DNA from: Limanda limanda
Lineage: Eukaryota; Chordata; Actinopteri; Pleuronectiformes; Pleuronectidae
Reading direction: 5' to 3'
DNA length: 64,000 nt
Assembly (NCBI RefSeq): GCF_963576545.1
Contig: NC_083646.1
Coordinates: 10,560,991-10,624,990, forward strand
Part shown: positions 49,701-61,118 of the stretch, in pieces
Position numbering within the stretch: position 1 is the first letter of the stretch
Layout: each line of letters opens with the position of its first letter
The notes under the pieces: generated by a model
What the model was told of the DNA's origin: nothing
What the model saw: the letters and a program-made list of their open reading frames with translations, nothing else
The model's database searches: none
Program-made: the position numbers and the translations under genes

Positions 49701-50954
49701 TTACTCCTCAGTTAGCTTCACCTGTGAATCAGACAGAAAGTGGAGATCCAACAATGATGTTGTTGTCAGACCAACATGCTTACCAGGTATGGGTTTTCAG
49801 TGCAAAAGTAGCACACTGCAAAAAATATCTAAGTTTAGAAATTTTTTAGTGATTGGAACTTCAAGCCTGTTCTTGAGTGAAACTTCATGTGTTTGCGTAC
49901 ATCTGCATCACATCCAGTTTGTGGCAAGCCAACACAAATCCTCTCTGAGTATCAGAGGATCATTGGAGGCAACAATGCTCCAGAAAATACCATCCCCTGG
50001 CAAGTGCTACTGAGTGTAGGTGGAGACAGAGGGGGAGGCATGGTGATCGCAGACCGCTGGATTATGACCGCAGCTCATGTCGTAGCAAAAAATGGGATCC
50101 CTGCATTAAACGACACTATTCGGGTAAGTGGGCCACTATAGTTGTTATCTGCATGCCCATCCTCAACATATTTTGACACATTTCTACATATCTTGTTGAT
50201 TTTCAGGTTTTTATGGGACTTACTTATGTTCGGACCTTGATGGTTTCTCCTGTTCGTGTTGTCTCAGTCCATATTCACCCTGATTACAACAACCCCCAAA
50301 ACGTAGACTACAACAATGACATTGCCTTAATCAAACTGCAAGACCCGATCACATTCAAGTCATCAGTAATGCCCATATGTTTACCAGCGCAGGATGCCAC
50401 ATATGTCACTGGCACGATGGGGTAAGGAAACAACTATCATGTTTACATTTTAGGATGCTGCATAAATCATGAATTATTTTCATCTGTTTAAGTTTCGAAA
50501 AAAATCTGGCAAGCTTTTCAACAAGAGACTGTGATTTGCTTAATTCTTCAGAGTTCACCATAACCGTGTCTATCTATTTTTCAGATTGGTGTCAGGTTTT
50601 GGCGTTACAGTAACCGACGGCAAACGGTTTTTAAAAAATCAGCTGAACTACGTGAGCGTGCCTGTGGTGGACCAGGAGTCATGTACTGAATCAATTACAT
50701 TGGCTAAGCAGAAACCGAACAACAACGTACCAAGCCTGACAAACAACATGTTTTGTGCTGGAGACCCTCTGGGAGGGAAGGACTCCTGCCAAGGTGACAG
50801 TGGAGGCCCCTACGCCCTGATGGACCATGGACGGTTTTGGGCTGCAGGGATTGTCAGCTGGGGGGAGGGCTGCGGAGTGAAGGGATCATATGGAGTCTAC
50901 ACCAGAGTCACTAACTACCTGGACTGGATCACGAAGACCATGCAGGAGAACTGA
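46754..50954 (+). CDS. c1r: complement C1r-like serine protease (array copy 2), complete
   Basis: Secreted protease that autoactivates and cleaves C1s in the C1 complex. Exons: 46754-46993, 47558-47741, 47834-47968, 48273-48478, 48568-48715, 48865-48983, 49077-49155, 49282-49416, 49712-49786, 49918-50123, 50207-50421, 50585-50954. They give 703 residues (human C1R 705). A signal peptide ([20 protein letters not shown]) is followed by CUB1, Ca-binding EGF ([21 protein letters not shown]), CUB2, CCP1, CCP2 and protease. Activation site QRIIGG; triad His (MTAAHVV), Asp (NNDIALI) and Ser (CQGDSGGP); specificity Asp in GKDSC. C1r-like marks: CGKP before the cleavage loop and VSGFGV. Odd: the protease domain is split by two introns (after residue contexts NDTIR and TGTMG), whereas mammalian C1R has it in one exon. 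The 46993 and 48983 donors (GTCAGA, GTTAGA) are weak. This is the only array copy with every canonical catalytic residue. Confidence 0.9.
48105..48230 (+). repeat. interspersed teleost repeat in a C1r intron
   Basis: Blocks 'gtctcagagaataattcatg', 'caatctggatctcgtgag', 'aaggggactgttaggccttg' and 'tggaggtatgtgctc'. It sits 45 bp upstream of the CUB2 exon acceptor. Confidence 0.65.
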
Positions 50955-51017
50955 GATTTTCGATGTTACTCATGATGAGAAAACCACAACATCTCAAATT
51001 AAACAAATGTTGTTCTA

Positions 51018-51023
51018 AATAAA
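51018..51023 (+). terminator. poly(A) signal of the C1r-like gene
   Basis: AATAAA 64 nt after the C1r-like stop. Confidence 0.55.
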
Positions 51024-51029
51024 AAACTA

Positions 51030-52373
51030 ATGAAGAAAACACCTGTGTACATTCTGGTTACAAACCTTTAATTTTCCTACTGCTCATCAACGATGGATGA
51101 TTATTTTCGGGAAGGCCATTATATAAGGTGAGCCTCAGCAGTTCAGGTAGCTGTCATGCACAGCTGAGGTGAGTTGAGCGCCTGATCAATGTCCTTTCTG
51201 ATTATTATATTATCTCTGATCTAGTTTAATATTTAGAAATGACGAAAGGCCAAAAACATTGCATCTTGATGGAGTGTCTGACTGTAGCGTGCGTAAATAT
51301 CTTGGCTATGTCCAAATACTCCAAATTGGATCCAGTATTACACAAATATGATCAAAATCAGTTACTATGTCTATCCTTTCACATTTGATTGGAATAGGTT
51401 GTAAAATGGATTTAAAGATAAACATAAGTTTTTATTGTTTATATTTGTACTGAGACAGGAAGATTACTAGATGATTAAGAGATTAAATCTTAAGAGATTT
51501 TCCCATTAAAACATTATGACTGACTGTATCGGCTGCTCTACACATATCTAAAAATACAGCACCAACTACTTTTCTTCTAACAATCCTTCGTTAAAGTTGG
51601 TCCACTAAATGCAAGGTAGTAATTTTGGTGGAAATATTAGTTCATATCTCTACTTTTGGATCTTTTCCAAACTTCCTAAATTGATTGGAGAAATTTCATG
51701 AAGCTTTTTCAATGAAATACATTTCATCAGTGTGTGACTACCAAAGTTTTCCCTATTTTTGACATTTTCAATTGTATATCAACTTTATTTTTGTTTGAAT
51801 GTGTAAGTGTGATGGTGAAAGATTTTCTACGTGAAAAACTGAGGCTCCAAGTGGAGTGTGTGAATGAGTCTGGCTTCATACGTGTACATCCAAGGTAACT
51901 CTGAGTAATGTCCCTGATGGCGCCCACACTTTCCTCCCACAAGTCACATTTGCCAAGATACACAAAAACACCTAGTGGGAGTTCAATGTTCAGTACAAAA
52001 CGACAGGATCCGTTGGAACTTGACACAAATCCTCTCAGAACAGTAAACCACATTCAAACTGTAACTACTTCCTCCAGACATGGGTTGGACATACTCTGTC
52101 ATTTGGTAAGTTTGAATATTTTTAAAATTGATTTCTAAATGGAATTATAAAATGCTGTGAACCTGCTGATAATTGAGCTTCATATTATATGCAATGCAAT
52201 AAACATTGTCTTCCAAACAAATTGCTTTTAAATTCGACTGAATTATCTCGAGCCCAGTACAGCAAAGTCAAAACAAAATCTTCCAAACGTGAACAAATGA
52301 TTGTGCCTCTAATTGTTCTTTTCCTGTTTGCATCAACTTTGGGCTCACACCTTAGTTCCAACTTTCTCTGTTC
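51030..52373. other. 3' flank of the C1r-like gene
   Basis: No gene supported. 51060-51120 and 51400-51850 are homologous to the 3' flank of array copy 3 (56100-56720), showing that the older C1r duplication included downstream sequence. 51856-51909 also matches 57695-57748, just before the second duplicated unit. 52290-52345 encodes a signal-like hydrophobic stretch in another frame from the CUB exon; I could not join it. Confidence 0.5.
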
Positions 52374-55300
52374 ATGGATCTCTGCAGGTTTGTGTCTGTG
52401 TCTCTGTGTGAGTGCTTCTCGCTGCCCTACTCTGATTCTATAACGCATGATGAGGTCCAGTCCCCTCTGTATCCCCTGCCCTACCCAACTGGTCAGAGGA
52501 AAACGTGGAATCTGTTGGGACCTGAAGGCCACCAGATCCAGCTGTCCATAAAACACCTGGACATCAAACCTTCTGCTGGCTGCTCTCAGGACTCTCTAAC
52601 AGTCAGAACAATATTTCAACATATAATTACAGTGTATTTTGAGCAATTTCCATGTATTATATTCATTACTTCAATATGAATAGAGAATTGAGGTATTGAA
52701 TTGGACTGAAAAATAAGACAAAAATTAAATCCGACACATGAAAGCTCACATGTTATACAAATAGCAATGGAAAAGGTCATTTGACACGGTAATGTATAAA
52801 AAACATTGATCTTGAACTTCAATATTAAAGTATTGCTTTGCTCTCAAAGCTGAGTCTGACGTAGTAACTGACACCGATAACAGATGAGTTCCAATGTAAC
52901 AGATTTGTGTTTGAATTTGGATGCGTTTTATAGTTTAATTTAGCATAACAGACGTTAGAGATGCAAGTTTATTTGAAATCAAACAGCCTCATTAGACTTG
53001 TGTGTTCAGGACTCGGGTTGGACTTTGACTCTATTCATGCATCAAGGTTTGGACTCGGACTCATGACTTGACCATCACATCCTGCTCCTGATCCACAAAT
53101 GCTCTCTTTCTCTCATTTTATGTTTTAAAAACTAGACAATATTATCTAACTTTTGAAAGAAGAAACAAAACACAATTCTAATACTATTCTTTTAATACTC
53201 CTCATTAAAATGTCTAAAAACAGCTAGTTATATGTTATCTATTTTGTTGGCTTATGTGCTCACATTATCCAAAATGTTTCCAACAACGTTCAAACCCAGA
53301 CACATCACTAATTTTATTCAAGGTAACTGGACGTTTTCTTTTAGTCGCCTTTTTATTGCGTCACACCAACTTGACCCATGGCTTTGCTCGTCTCTGCTTC
53401 CGGTGCAGATGACTTATGCAGAACCAAAACACCCAGTTAGCCAGTTAGCTGTTTTTTCCATCCACTATGTGTATTGGTCTCTTGTAAAGGATCATGGTTT
53501 TATTAACCGTTCCGCGTAGCGTGAATAAGACTTTAACACATTACCTCATCTGGGAACATGATTTGAGTCACGTCAGATTGATTTTCTTCGGCAATGGCAG
53601 TGAAGACAACAACTCCCATGAGCCTATGCTGTTTTATGGTGTCATCAAAGTATAGGTCTTTGTTATTGTTTTGTTTTAGAAACCTGGTAGCCGAAGGTAC
53701 ATATTTAATGTTTAAGTGCAAACCCCCACCACCATCCCAGGCACATCACACACATATATTAAGACATTATGGTCTGAACACCAGACAATTTCCTACTTGA
53801 CCAACGCCAACATTGCTGTTACTGAGTTATGTTGTTGACTTTAAAACTCTTCTCCTTCTGTGTCAATTTCCCATTAGCTGCAAACATTAATGTGTGTTGT
53901 AGTTAGTGTAAATAAGTTATAAAGATTTGCTTGAACCCACAAGAAGCAGAACCAGTCAGGGATTGCCTCATCATTTGTATTTATCAAGTTTTATATCTTT
54001 CAGGTCGTCTATGATCAGCAGATCCTGGGGAGGTTTTGCGGCCAGGAGAATTCCACTGATCACCCAGGCAAAGAGCCGATCCGTTCTCCTGGCAACAGAC
54101 TGACTCTCATATTCCAGTCATGTAACTCCACCTCAGAAGTCCAACAGCATATCGGCTTCTCTGCTACCTATAAGTCAATAGGTAAAGCTGTTATGGTCAC
54201 CTCCCTCCTCTGTATCAGAGTGTATAGAGAACACACAGTGAGAGATGGAAAGAAAGATTCTGTCTCTTTGTGGAATATTTGTATTGCTAACTCTTCTGTT
54301 GGTTAATAGTAACAGTTTTACAACAGACATGCAAAATAGTGATTATCATTGGGTTGTAATTAGTGTCCCACAGGTCAAATGACCAAAGGGGAAGAATGTT
54401 GGAAATTATTTTGCGACAAATAAAACAATTACAGCAATTCAAAACACATCTCATTTGAAAAATATAAAAGTGTCCCTGTTATGTTCTGCAGGGATTAACT
54501 GTGGAAAACCTGACCCTCTGCTGAACGGAGGGATGATCAACCGGATTGACTTTGAAAACTACTACCGCTCTGTTGTTCAGTACCACTGTAATGAACCATA
54601 TTATTCCCTCCCTGAGGATGCAAATGGTGAGATTTTTACAAACATCATGCCAGTAAAGTGTCACTACTAATGCACATGTGAGCACATGAATCTTTACATT
54701 TTTAATATGGCTTGGTTTTGAAATATATCTTGTTCTGTGCTCTAAAGCTATATTCACCTGCGGAGCAGATGGAAAATGGAAATCCAGCAACGGCAGTGTT
54801 GTCACTCCTACATGCATGCCAGGTACCTGTAGCCAAAATAAAATCCTGTGATGCAATTGGAACATAAAGTCTGTATTTGTGTGAAACTTCATTGTGTTCG
54901 TGTACATCTGCATCACATCCAGTTTGTGGCCAGCCAACACAACGCCTCTCTGTATATGAGAGGATCATTGGAGGCAACGATGCTCCAAAAAATACCATCC
55001 CCTGGCAAGTGCTACTTAAAGTAAATTACATGACTGGAGGAGGCATGGTGATCGCTGGATTATGACCGCAGCTCATCTTGCAACACAAGCTACCAACCCA
55101 GTATCAAACGACACTGTGCAGGTAAGTGGGCCACCATAGTTGTTACCTGTAACCCATACTTAACATAGTATTTACACAGAAAGAGACATTCTAAATCCTA
55201 CATATCTTGTTGATTTGCAGGTTTATCTGGGACAAACTGATGTTCAGAGCTTGATGGTTTCTCGTGTTTATGCTGCCTCAGTCCACATTCACCCTGATTA

Positions 55301-55985
55301 CAACAAACCCCAAAACGTAGACTACAACAACGACATTGCCTTAATCAAACTGCAAGACCCGATCACATTCGACGCATCAGTAATGCCCATATGTTTACCA
55401 GCACAGAATGCCACATATGTCACTGGAATGATTGGGTAAGGAAATAACTGTCATGTTAAATTTCACAATTTCTTCTTTCTTAATTCATAATTTTTCTGCT
55501 CCTCAATTTGCTTTTCCCCGCCTTTTTGAGTCAACATGTGAATATTGTCCAGGTTCGAGACAGAAGACGTATTTTCTTTTTACTTCTGAGTTCACCATAA
55601 CTTTGTCTTATCTGTCTTTTTCAGACTGGTGTCAGGCTTTGGCGTTACACAGGAAATGGGCCGTTCAACAAAACAGTTGAAGTACGTTCACCTCCCTGTG
55701 GTGGACCAGGAGACTTGCAGTGAATCATTTAATACGTCTCAGCAGAAACGGGGCAGAGGACAAATCCTGACACACAACATGGTTTGTGCTGGACTTCCTG
55801 AAGGAGGGAAGGACTCCTGTAGTGGTGATGCTGGAAGCGCCTTTGCCCTGAAGGACAATGGACGGTTTTGGGCTGCAGGGATTGTCAGCTGGGGGACTGG
55901 CTGTGCACAGAGGGGATCATATGGAGTCTACACCAGAGTCGCTAACTACCTGGACTGGATCACGAAGACCATGCAGGAGAACTGA
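52374..55985 (+). pseudogene. C1r-like pseudogene (array copy 3), shortened and catalytically dead
   Basis: Exon remnants: 52374-52601 and 54004-54181 (CUB1), 54492-54626 and 54748-54822 (CCP2), 54923-55121, 55221-55435, 55625-55985 (protease). The EGF, CUB2 and CCP1 exons of copy 2 are absent; only 310 bp lies between the CUB1 and CCP2 exons, and the join keeps phase 1. Within the first protease exon, 7 bp are missing relative to copy 2 near 55055 (199 versus 206 nt), just before the catalytic His, giving an early stop (VIAGL*). The active-site motif reads GDAGSA, so catalytic Ser is Ala and the following Gly is Ser. His and Asp motifs remain in their exons. The rest of the coding sequence is well kept, so inactivation may be recent, or a shortened product may still be made. 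Confidence 0.85.
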
Positions 55986-55989
55986 CATT

Positions 55990-56720
55990 TTTTCAGTTAT
56001 TCATGAATAAAACAATGATAACATCAAAATAAACAAAATTAAAAAGAGAACAAATTTTGTTTGAAATAAAAAATAAAACACCTTTTTACTTTCTCATTAC
56101 AACCCTTTAATTTTCCCACTGGTCATCGACCATGGATGATTATACACATTTGAACTGAGACAGGAAAGATTGAGCTGATGTGTCATCCTCTCCAAAACAA
56201 CTGTTATCTCAGCAACTGCTGACTCAGGAAAATCATCAAAATATATAAACTAAATAATAGGCAACCCACCATTGATCCCTTTGGAACACCTACTGTAACA
56301 TGCCTCATAAAGTTAACACATTGCATTCTATTAAATAAATAGGTTCTGTTTCTTAGATGAGAAATGTATTTATAGATTTTTCCATTAAAACATTATGACT
56401 GACTGTATTGGCTGCTGCTATACACATGTACAAAAAATACAGCACTAACTACTCTTCTTTTGACATTCGTTTTTTATGTTGGTCCCCTAAATGCAAGGTA
56501 GTAATTTTGGTGGAAAGATTAGTTCATATCTCTTATTTTGGATCTGTTTAAATCTTAAAATTCATTGAAGAAATTTCATGGAGCTTTTTCAATGAAAAAT
56601 ATTTCATCAGTGTGCGTCTATTAAATGTTCCCCTAGCTTTGACATTTTCAGTTGTGTATATGAGCATATACATTTGATTTTTGTTTGATTGTGTGAATGT
56701 GCTGGTAAAAGATTTTCTAC
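55990..56720. other. 3' flank of array copy 3
   Basis: Homologous to the C1r-like 3' flank (about 51060-51840), including a poly(A)-signal-rich start. No gene is supported. It is interrupted at about 56724 by a MITE. Confidence 0.5.
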
Positions 56721-56723
56721 ACT

Positions 56724-57679
56724 ACATTTATGCCTCTCCGTTTTTTCTATTACGGACAGATAAGACCGCCCTATCCGTCGAGGAACGCCCTCTCCGAGCG
56801 CCTCGGAGAGCTTTTCGTACACCTCTGATTTTTCTAACTGTCCGTGTTTATGTCGGAGACCCCACGGACAGCTCTTGGCTGTGATTGGTCCGCGAACGAC
56901 ATCATTTCCGTATGACGTCATTTCCATATTTCCGGACCTCAAACTTCCTGTTTCCTTCCCTGTAGCAACAAACACGAACACAACTATGATTCTACGATTA
57001 ATGTGACGTGTATGTTAAGCCAGCGGAGTTGTCCGGCTGACGGTGGCTCGTTAGAGCACTGACGGCATGTGTGCACGGTCACATACGGTTATAACGAGCT
57101 TTCAAAACGGCGCTAGCAGGCTAGGCTAGCGGACTAGCCACCATGCTAACTGCGGTGGTAACAGTGCAAAAACCCGCCGTCACGACTTTAATTCCACTTC
57201 TATCATGACACTGTTTCTATAATACCGTCAGGTTAGAAGCAAACACTGGGTAGTAGTTAGTGTCGGGAGTCCCTGCTGACTGTGTGTGGAAGCTGGGAGG
57301 GGAGCTAGCTTCAAGCTACACGGAGCTTCAAGCTGTGGAATCAGCAACACAGTTCGGAAACAAGACCAAGGAACCGCTCCGCTAAGAAACGATAACATCA
57401 GCATTTTGACCCGCTGGGTGTCACTTTATTTAGTTCTGTTAGTTGCCATGGTTCAGTGTGTGGGAGACAAGCTAACAGAGGTAAACAGACACACGTGGAC
57501 TTCTTCTTCCCAAAATTGGGTTAGGCTTCTCTGAGCTCGTCTTCCGTTGCGCCACCTATGGGTTTGGCGGTGAATTTTTTTCTACGTACAGTGGTCGGAC
57601 TAGTAAAAATCAAAAAGACTCTTCGCCCACTCGTGGAGCCCTCTCTGAGAAACGGTTACGTAGAAGCATACTGGAGCCT
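56724..57679 (+). mobile_element. Harbinger-like MITE, copy A
   Basis: About 955 bp, no transposase frame. The right end reads AAGCATACTGGAGCCT followed by TAA, matching copy B; the left end is eroded (ATTTATGCCTCTCCG). Near the left it has the hairpin CTCTCCGAGCGCCTCGGAGAG split as 9-bp arms around CGC (about 56789-56810). It interrupts copy-3 flank that is continuous at 51840-51856 in the copy-2 flank. Confidence 0.7.
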
Positions 57680-57756
57680 TAAGGTTTTAAGTGTTGTGTG
57701 TGAATGAGTCTGGCTTCATACGTGTACATCCAAGGTAACTCTGGGTAATGGGCCCG

Positions 57757-58687
57757 TCCTGAGGGCACACGCCCCCCCCTGTCTCCCTTCCTTACTCACT
57801 AACATCGTGTCAACATCAGCTTCACCTCCGACGGCTTCGGCAACAACAAAGGCTTCAGCTTGCACTTCAGGACCAGAGGTGCTGTGGCCTCTTTATCTTT
57901 GCCTTAGTGGTGAAAAGAACATTTGCTATTTGAAGTTTGGAGGAGACTTGTCACTAATTCGCTCTCTGACATGTTAATTGCAGGAAAGGTCTGTCAAGCA
58001 GAGGTCACCTCCCACTCCACTGCATGAAAGCGCCCATGGATGTGCAGGCAGGATTTTGGGAGGTCAAAATGCAAACCTGGGAGAAATACCTTGGCAACTT
58101 CTCATAAAAAAAACATCTAGAGGAGGAGCAACACTGATCAATGACCGATGGGCCGTCACAGCGGCTCATCTCGTGGAGACGTTGGTGGAAACCTCTTTGA
58201 GTCTGTATGGTGGATTGGTGGATGGAAGCAGAACCTCAGATGCATCGTCTGGTGTGGTGGTCATGGATAGCGAGAGGATCATCATTCATCCTGGCTACAC
58301 CAGGGGTGTTTCTCCTCTGGGACGCATCAATTATGACAATGATATTGCTCTGATCAGATTGACCTCCAGGGTGAATTTTGGCCCAAACCTCCTTCCCATA
58401 TGTCTGCCGGAGGTCAGAATACACCTCGCACGCCAAATGGCATTCCCATGACCTTCACTGAGAACATGTTGTGTGCTGGAGCAGAAGGGAAGGACAGCTG
58501 CCAGAAAGACAGCGGGAGTCCGTTTGTAATACCAACGTTGTCTGCAGGAACAGGGCCGTATCATCTGGTTGGTATCGTGTCCTGGGGTCCCCCCTGTGAG
58601 GATAGGGCCTACAAGGCTTATTATACCAAAGTAGAGAACTATATCAACTGGATCAAGGAGACAATCGATAAGGTGGAGAATTCTTAG
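57757..58687 (+). pseudogene. C1s-like pseudogene (array copy 4)
   Basis: Near-identical to copy 1 but broken. It starts in the CUB2 exon (about 57757-57879), keeps the first 41 bp of the CCP1 exon (57985-58025), then jumps directly into the protease exon, removing the rest of CCP1 and all of CCP2. Read in the CCP1 frame the join gives a stop (GCA TGA). Inside the protease exon 130 bp equal to 43382-43511 are missing, shifting the frame after LPICLPEV. The variant active site CQKDSGSP is kept, so that change predates the duplication. No functional protease is expected. Confidence 0.88.
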
Positions 58688-59113
58688 AAAGGGGGAAGAT
58701 GCAGGTGGAAACACAATGCTACGAATCACAATACTGTAATCACAATTGATTCAAATTGCCAAAATAACAACTTTTGTGAAAATTAAGTTTGTAACCCTTG
58801 TAATCAATGTACCAACACTGACAATCACAATTACATTAACACATTATAACTTCAGACTTCACTTTTGTATTAAAGGAAATGATGGGAAATAAACTGCAGA
58901 GAAAGTGTTTCAATCGATTTGTCTTTTTACATAAAAGATACACACAAAACATCTCAGGGTCTCCACACACAGGAACACTTAACTATTGCAGTATTTATAG
59001 ATTTGACACTAGTAAGCTAAATGACCACACAAGGCTATGCAGACAGAATGTAATTTCAGAACAGACAGTACTGACATCTGTTTTCCTGTGAAGCCTCTAC
59101 AGCACATCTTTAA

Positions 59114-60305
59114 CGAAATAAAAGTATTTTATCAATTAAGATTGTTAGTATCCATTAATATATCTTGTTTGTTAATACCACAAACTATTATTTTCCTTTT
59201 TCCACAAAATAAAACTTGAAATATAACAGTATATACTTAATAGACTGATTGATGTGGATTTGAAAATATGCTTTTGATTTTCTTTATCCAGAGTGTTAGT
59301 ATTGCTGGTCGCAATCATTTCAGACTTAAGGCTCCAGTATGCTTCTACGTAACCGTTTCTCGGAGAGGGCTCCACGGGTGGGCGAAGAGTCTTTTTGATT
59401 TCGCAACGGAAGACGAGCTCAGAGAAGCCTACCCCATTTGGGAAGAAGAAGTCCACGTGTGTCTGTTTACCTCTGTTAGCTTGCCTCCCACACACTGAAC
59501 CATGGCAACTAACAGAACTAAATAAAGTGACACCCAGCGGGTCAAGATGCTGATGTTATCGTTTCATAGCGCAGCGATTCCCCGGTCTTGTTTCCGAACT
59601 GTGTTGCTGATTCCACAGCTTGAAGCTCCGTGTAGCTTGAAGCTAGCTCCCCTCCCAGCTAGCTGGCTTAACACACACGTCACATTAATCGTAGAATCGT
59701 AGTTTTGTTTGGGTTTATTGTCAAGCAGGACGTTTAAGATCCGGAAATGTGAAATCCGGAAATGATGTCGTAGGGAAATGATGTTGTTCGCGGACCAATC
59801 ACAGCCAAGGTCTCTCCGTGGGCTCTCCGACATAAAGACGGACAGTTAGAAAAATCAGAGGTGTACGAAAAGCTCTCCGAGGCGCTCGGAGAGGGCGTTC
59901 CACGACGGATAGGGCGGTCTTATCTATCCGTTTTAGAAAAGACGGACAAGCATAAATTGGCCTTTAGGGGTGACATGTTGGTAAAGATGCTGTATGAAGA
60001 ACAGGATGAGGAAAATGAGGAGGCAATTCTTGGTCCTGATTCTTAGTCAGAAATCTCTGATGCTAAGGACCTGGACTTTGTTTTACAGGCTCAAGCTGGA
60101 GTTTTGGGTGTGTCTTGGAATCCAGTTCTTCTTAATGAAGAAGGTTGTTTTGATGGTATAGGAGACTTATCTTTGATAAAGAAGGAAGAATAAGCTGTAA
60201 ATGAATAAAGCAAAGAAACACCCAGCCACACATGAATACGGCTCATTTTCTACCAATGTTGGGCATGAGAAGGTGTTTGCATAGCTTGTGTATCAAAGGG
60301 TCAAA
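59114..60305 (+). mobile_element. second copy of the piggyBac-like fossil, left end lost
   Basis: Matches 45751-46291 of unit 1, with a 635-bp MITE inserted inside it (59329-59963). The right end CCCTTTGATACACAAGC, read inward, is kept at about 60278-60303. The remnant transposase-like frame has an added stop (GPDS*). Confidence 0.6.
59329..59963 (-). mobile_element. Harbinger-like MITE, copy B, with target-site duplication
   Basis: Bounded by AGGCTCCAGTATGCTT on the left and, read inward from the right, AGGCCAATTTATGCTT. It is flanked by TTA on both sides (59326-59328, 59964-59966). The paralogous site in unit 1 is uninterrupted (CAGACTTGCGGGTGACATG, 45957-45975). A 3-bp TTA/TWA duplication with this end type is characteristic of PIF/Harbinger elements. 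It is 635 bp with no transposase, in inverse orientation to copies A and C. Confidence 0.8.
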
Positions 60306-60767
60306 GTAGTGAGTTGCTAAATACAGGAAACAACACTTTTTTTTTTTATTATGAATGCTTTACCTGAAAGTGAAGCATTTGCTCCAACGACAGCGGATCA
60401 GTTCACTGACAGATATTCAATTCCAGAGATGGGGTGGACCTTCTGTATCATCTTGTAAGTTAAATACAACATTTTCAACCTATTTTGTACAAAAGCGTTT
60501 TTTGTTTTCAATTTATTCCTTGATTCAAGAATTAACAGCAGATATCTGTCGTCGAACTGCTTCTTAAATCATTGTGTATTGACTTCTGCAGAATAACTTT
60601 TATTATTACTGCATGTTTCACAGCTTGATCAATTGATCCATGTCTCAGAAAGACACATATAAAACCTCAGTGATATCATGAAGTTGTGTTGACACCATGT
60701 TTGTTCTTTTCTGTTTGGTTCAACTTTGGACCAGCAGCTCAGACGACCACGCATAAACAAATATGTG

Positions 60768-61007
60768 ATGAATCCGCTAATGCACCTTTCCAGCTTTCTG
60801 TTTGTGTTGGCGTGCGGGTGCTGGCCACTGCCCGACCCTGAGCCCCTGATGCACGGTGAGGTCCAGTCTCCCCAGTATCCGCAGCCTTACCCTCCCAACC
60901 TGCAGGAGCAGTGGGACCTCAGTGTGCCCGAAGGCTACCGGATCCAAATTACCTTCACACACATGGACATTGAAGCTTCTGCAGGCTGCTACTACGACTC
61001 CCTCACA
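60768..61007 (+). CDS. first C1r-like exon (array copy 5), partial or continuing past the window
   Basis: An 80-codon exon nearly identical to 46754-46993: signal peptide [18 protein letters not shown] and the first half of CUB1, ending at the same weak donor (GTCAGA). Replacements include Ser to Cys in the signal peptide and Arg to Gln in GYRIQI. No second CUB1 exon, which is 565 bp downstream in copy 2, is seen in the following 3 kb. Either a large insertion displaced the rest beyond the window or this is an orphan exon. Confidence 0.7.
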
Positions 61008-61118
61008 GTCAGAGCCACATTTCAACACATATACAGTTCATTTCAATAGACAATAATGCTGCTGGGCTTGAATTTGAAACATAAAGTGTGACAAGCTGAC
61101 CTCTTCTCGTTGGTTAAA

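Larger units (their letters stand above)
57750..61118 (+). repeat. segmental duplication, unit 2 (derived paralogue)
   Basis: Near-identical to 41836-47110 in order and orientation, but rearranged. It starts inside the C1s CUB2 exon, lacks two C1s coding stretches and about 1.5 kb of 3' flank, and carries a MITE. It ends in the intron after the first C1r exon, where 61119 onward no longer matches unit 1. Confidence 0.85.

Noticed and set aside
39693..50954. MASP2 or MASP1 identity for the complement genes
   Set aside because: CGKP, VSGFGV and the activation-loop context match C1r, and HPGYT...[11 protein letters not shown] matches C1s; the synteny with ptpn6 and rbp5 also fits C1r/C1s.
52296..52373. 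Signal-peptide-like frame (MIVPLIVLFLFASTLG) just before the copy-3 CUB exon
   Set aside because: It is in another frame from the CUB exon and I found no clear donor to join it; noted but not modelled.
57286..57534. 82-codon frame inside MITE copy A
   Set aside because: No transposase motifs; the equivalent region in copy B is not open, so it is probably chance.
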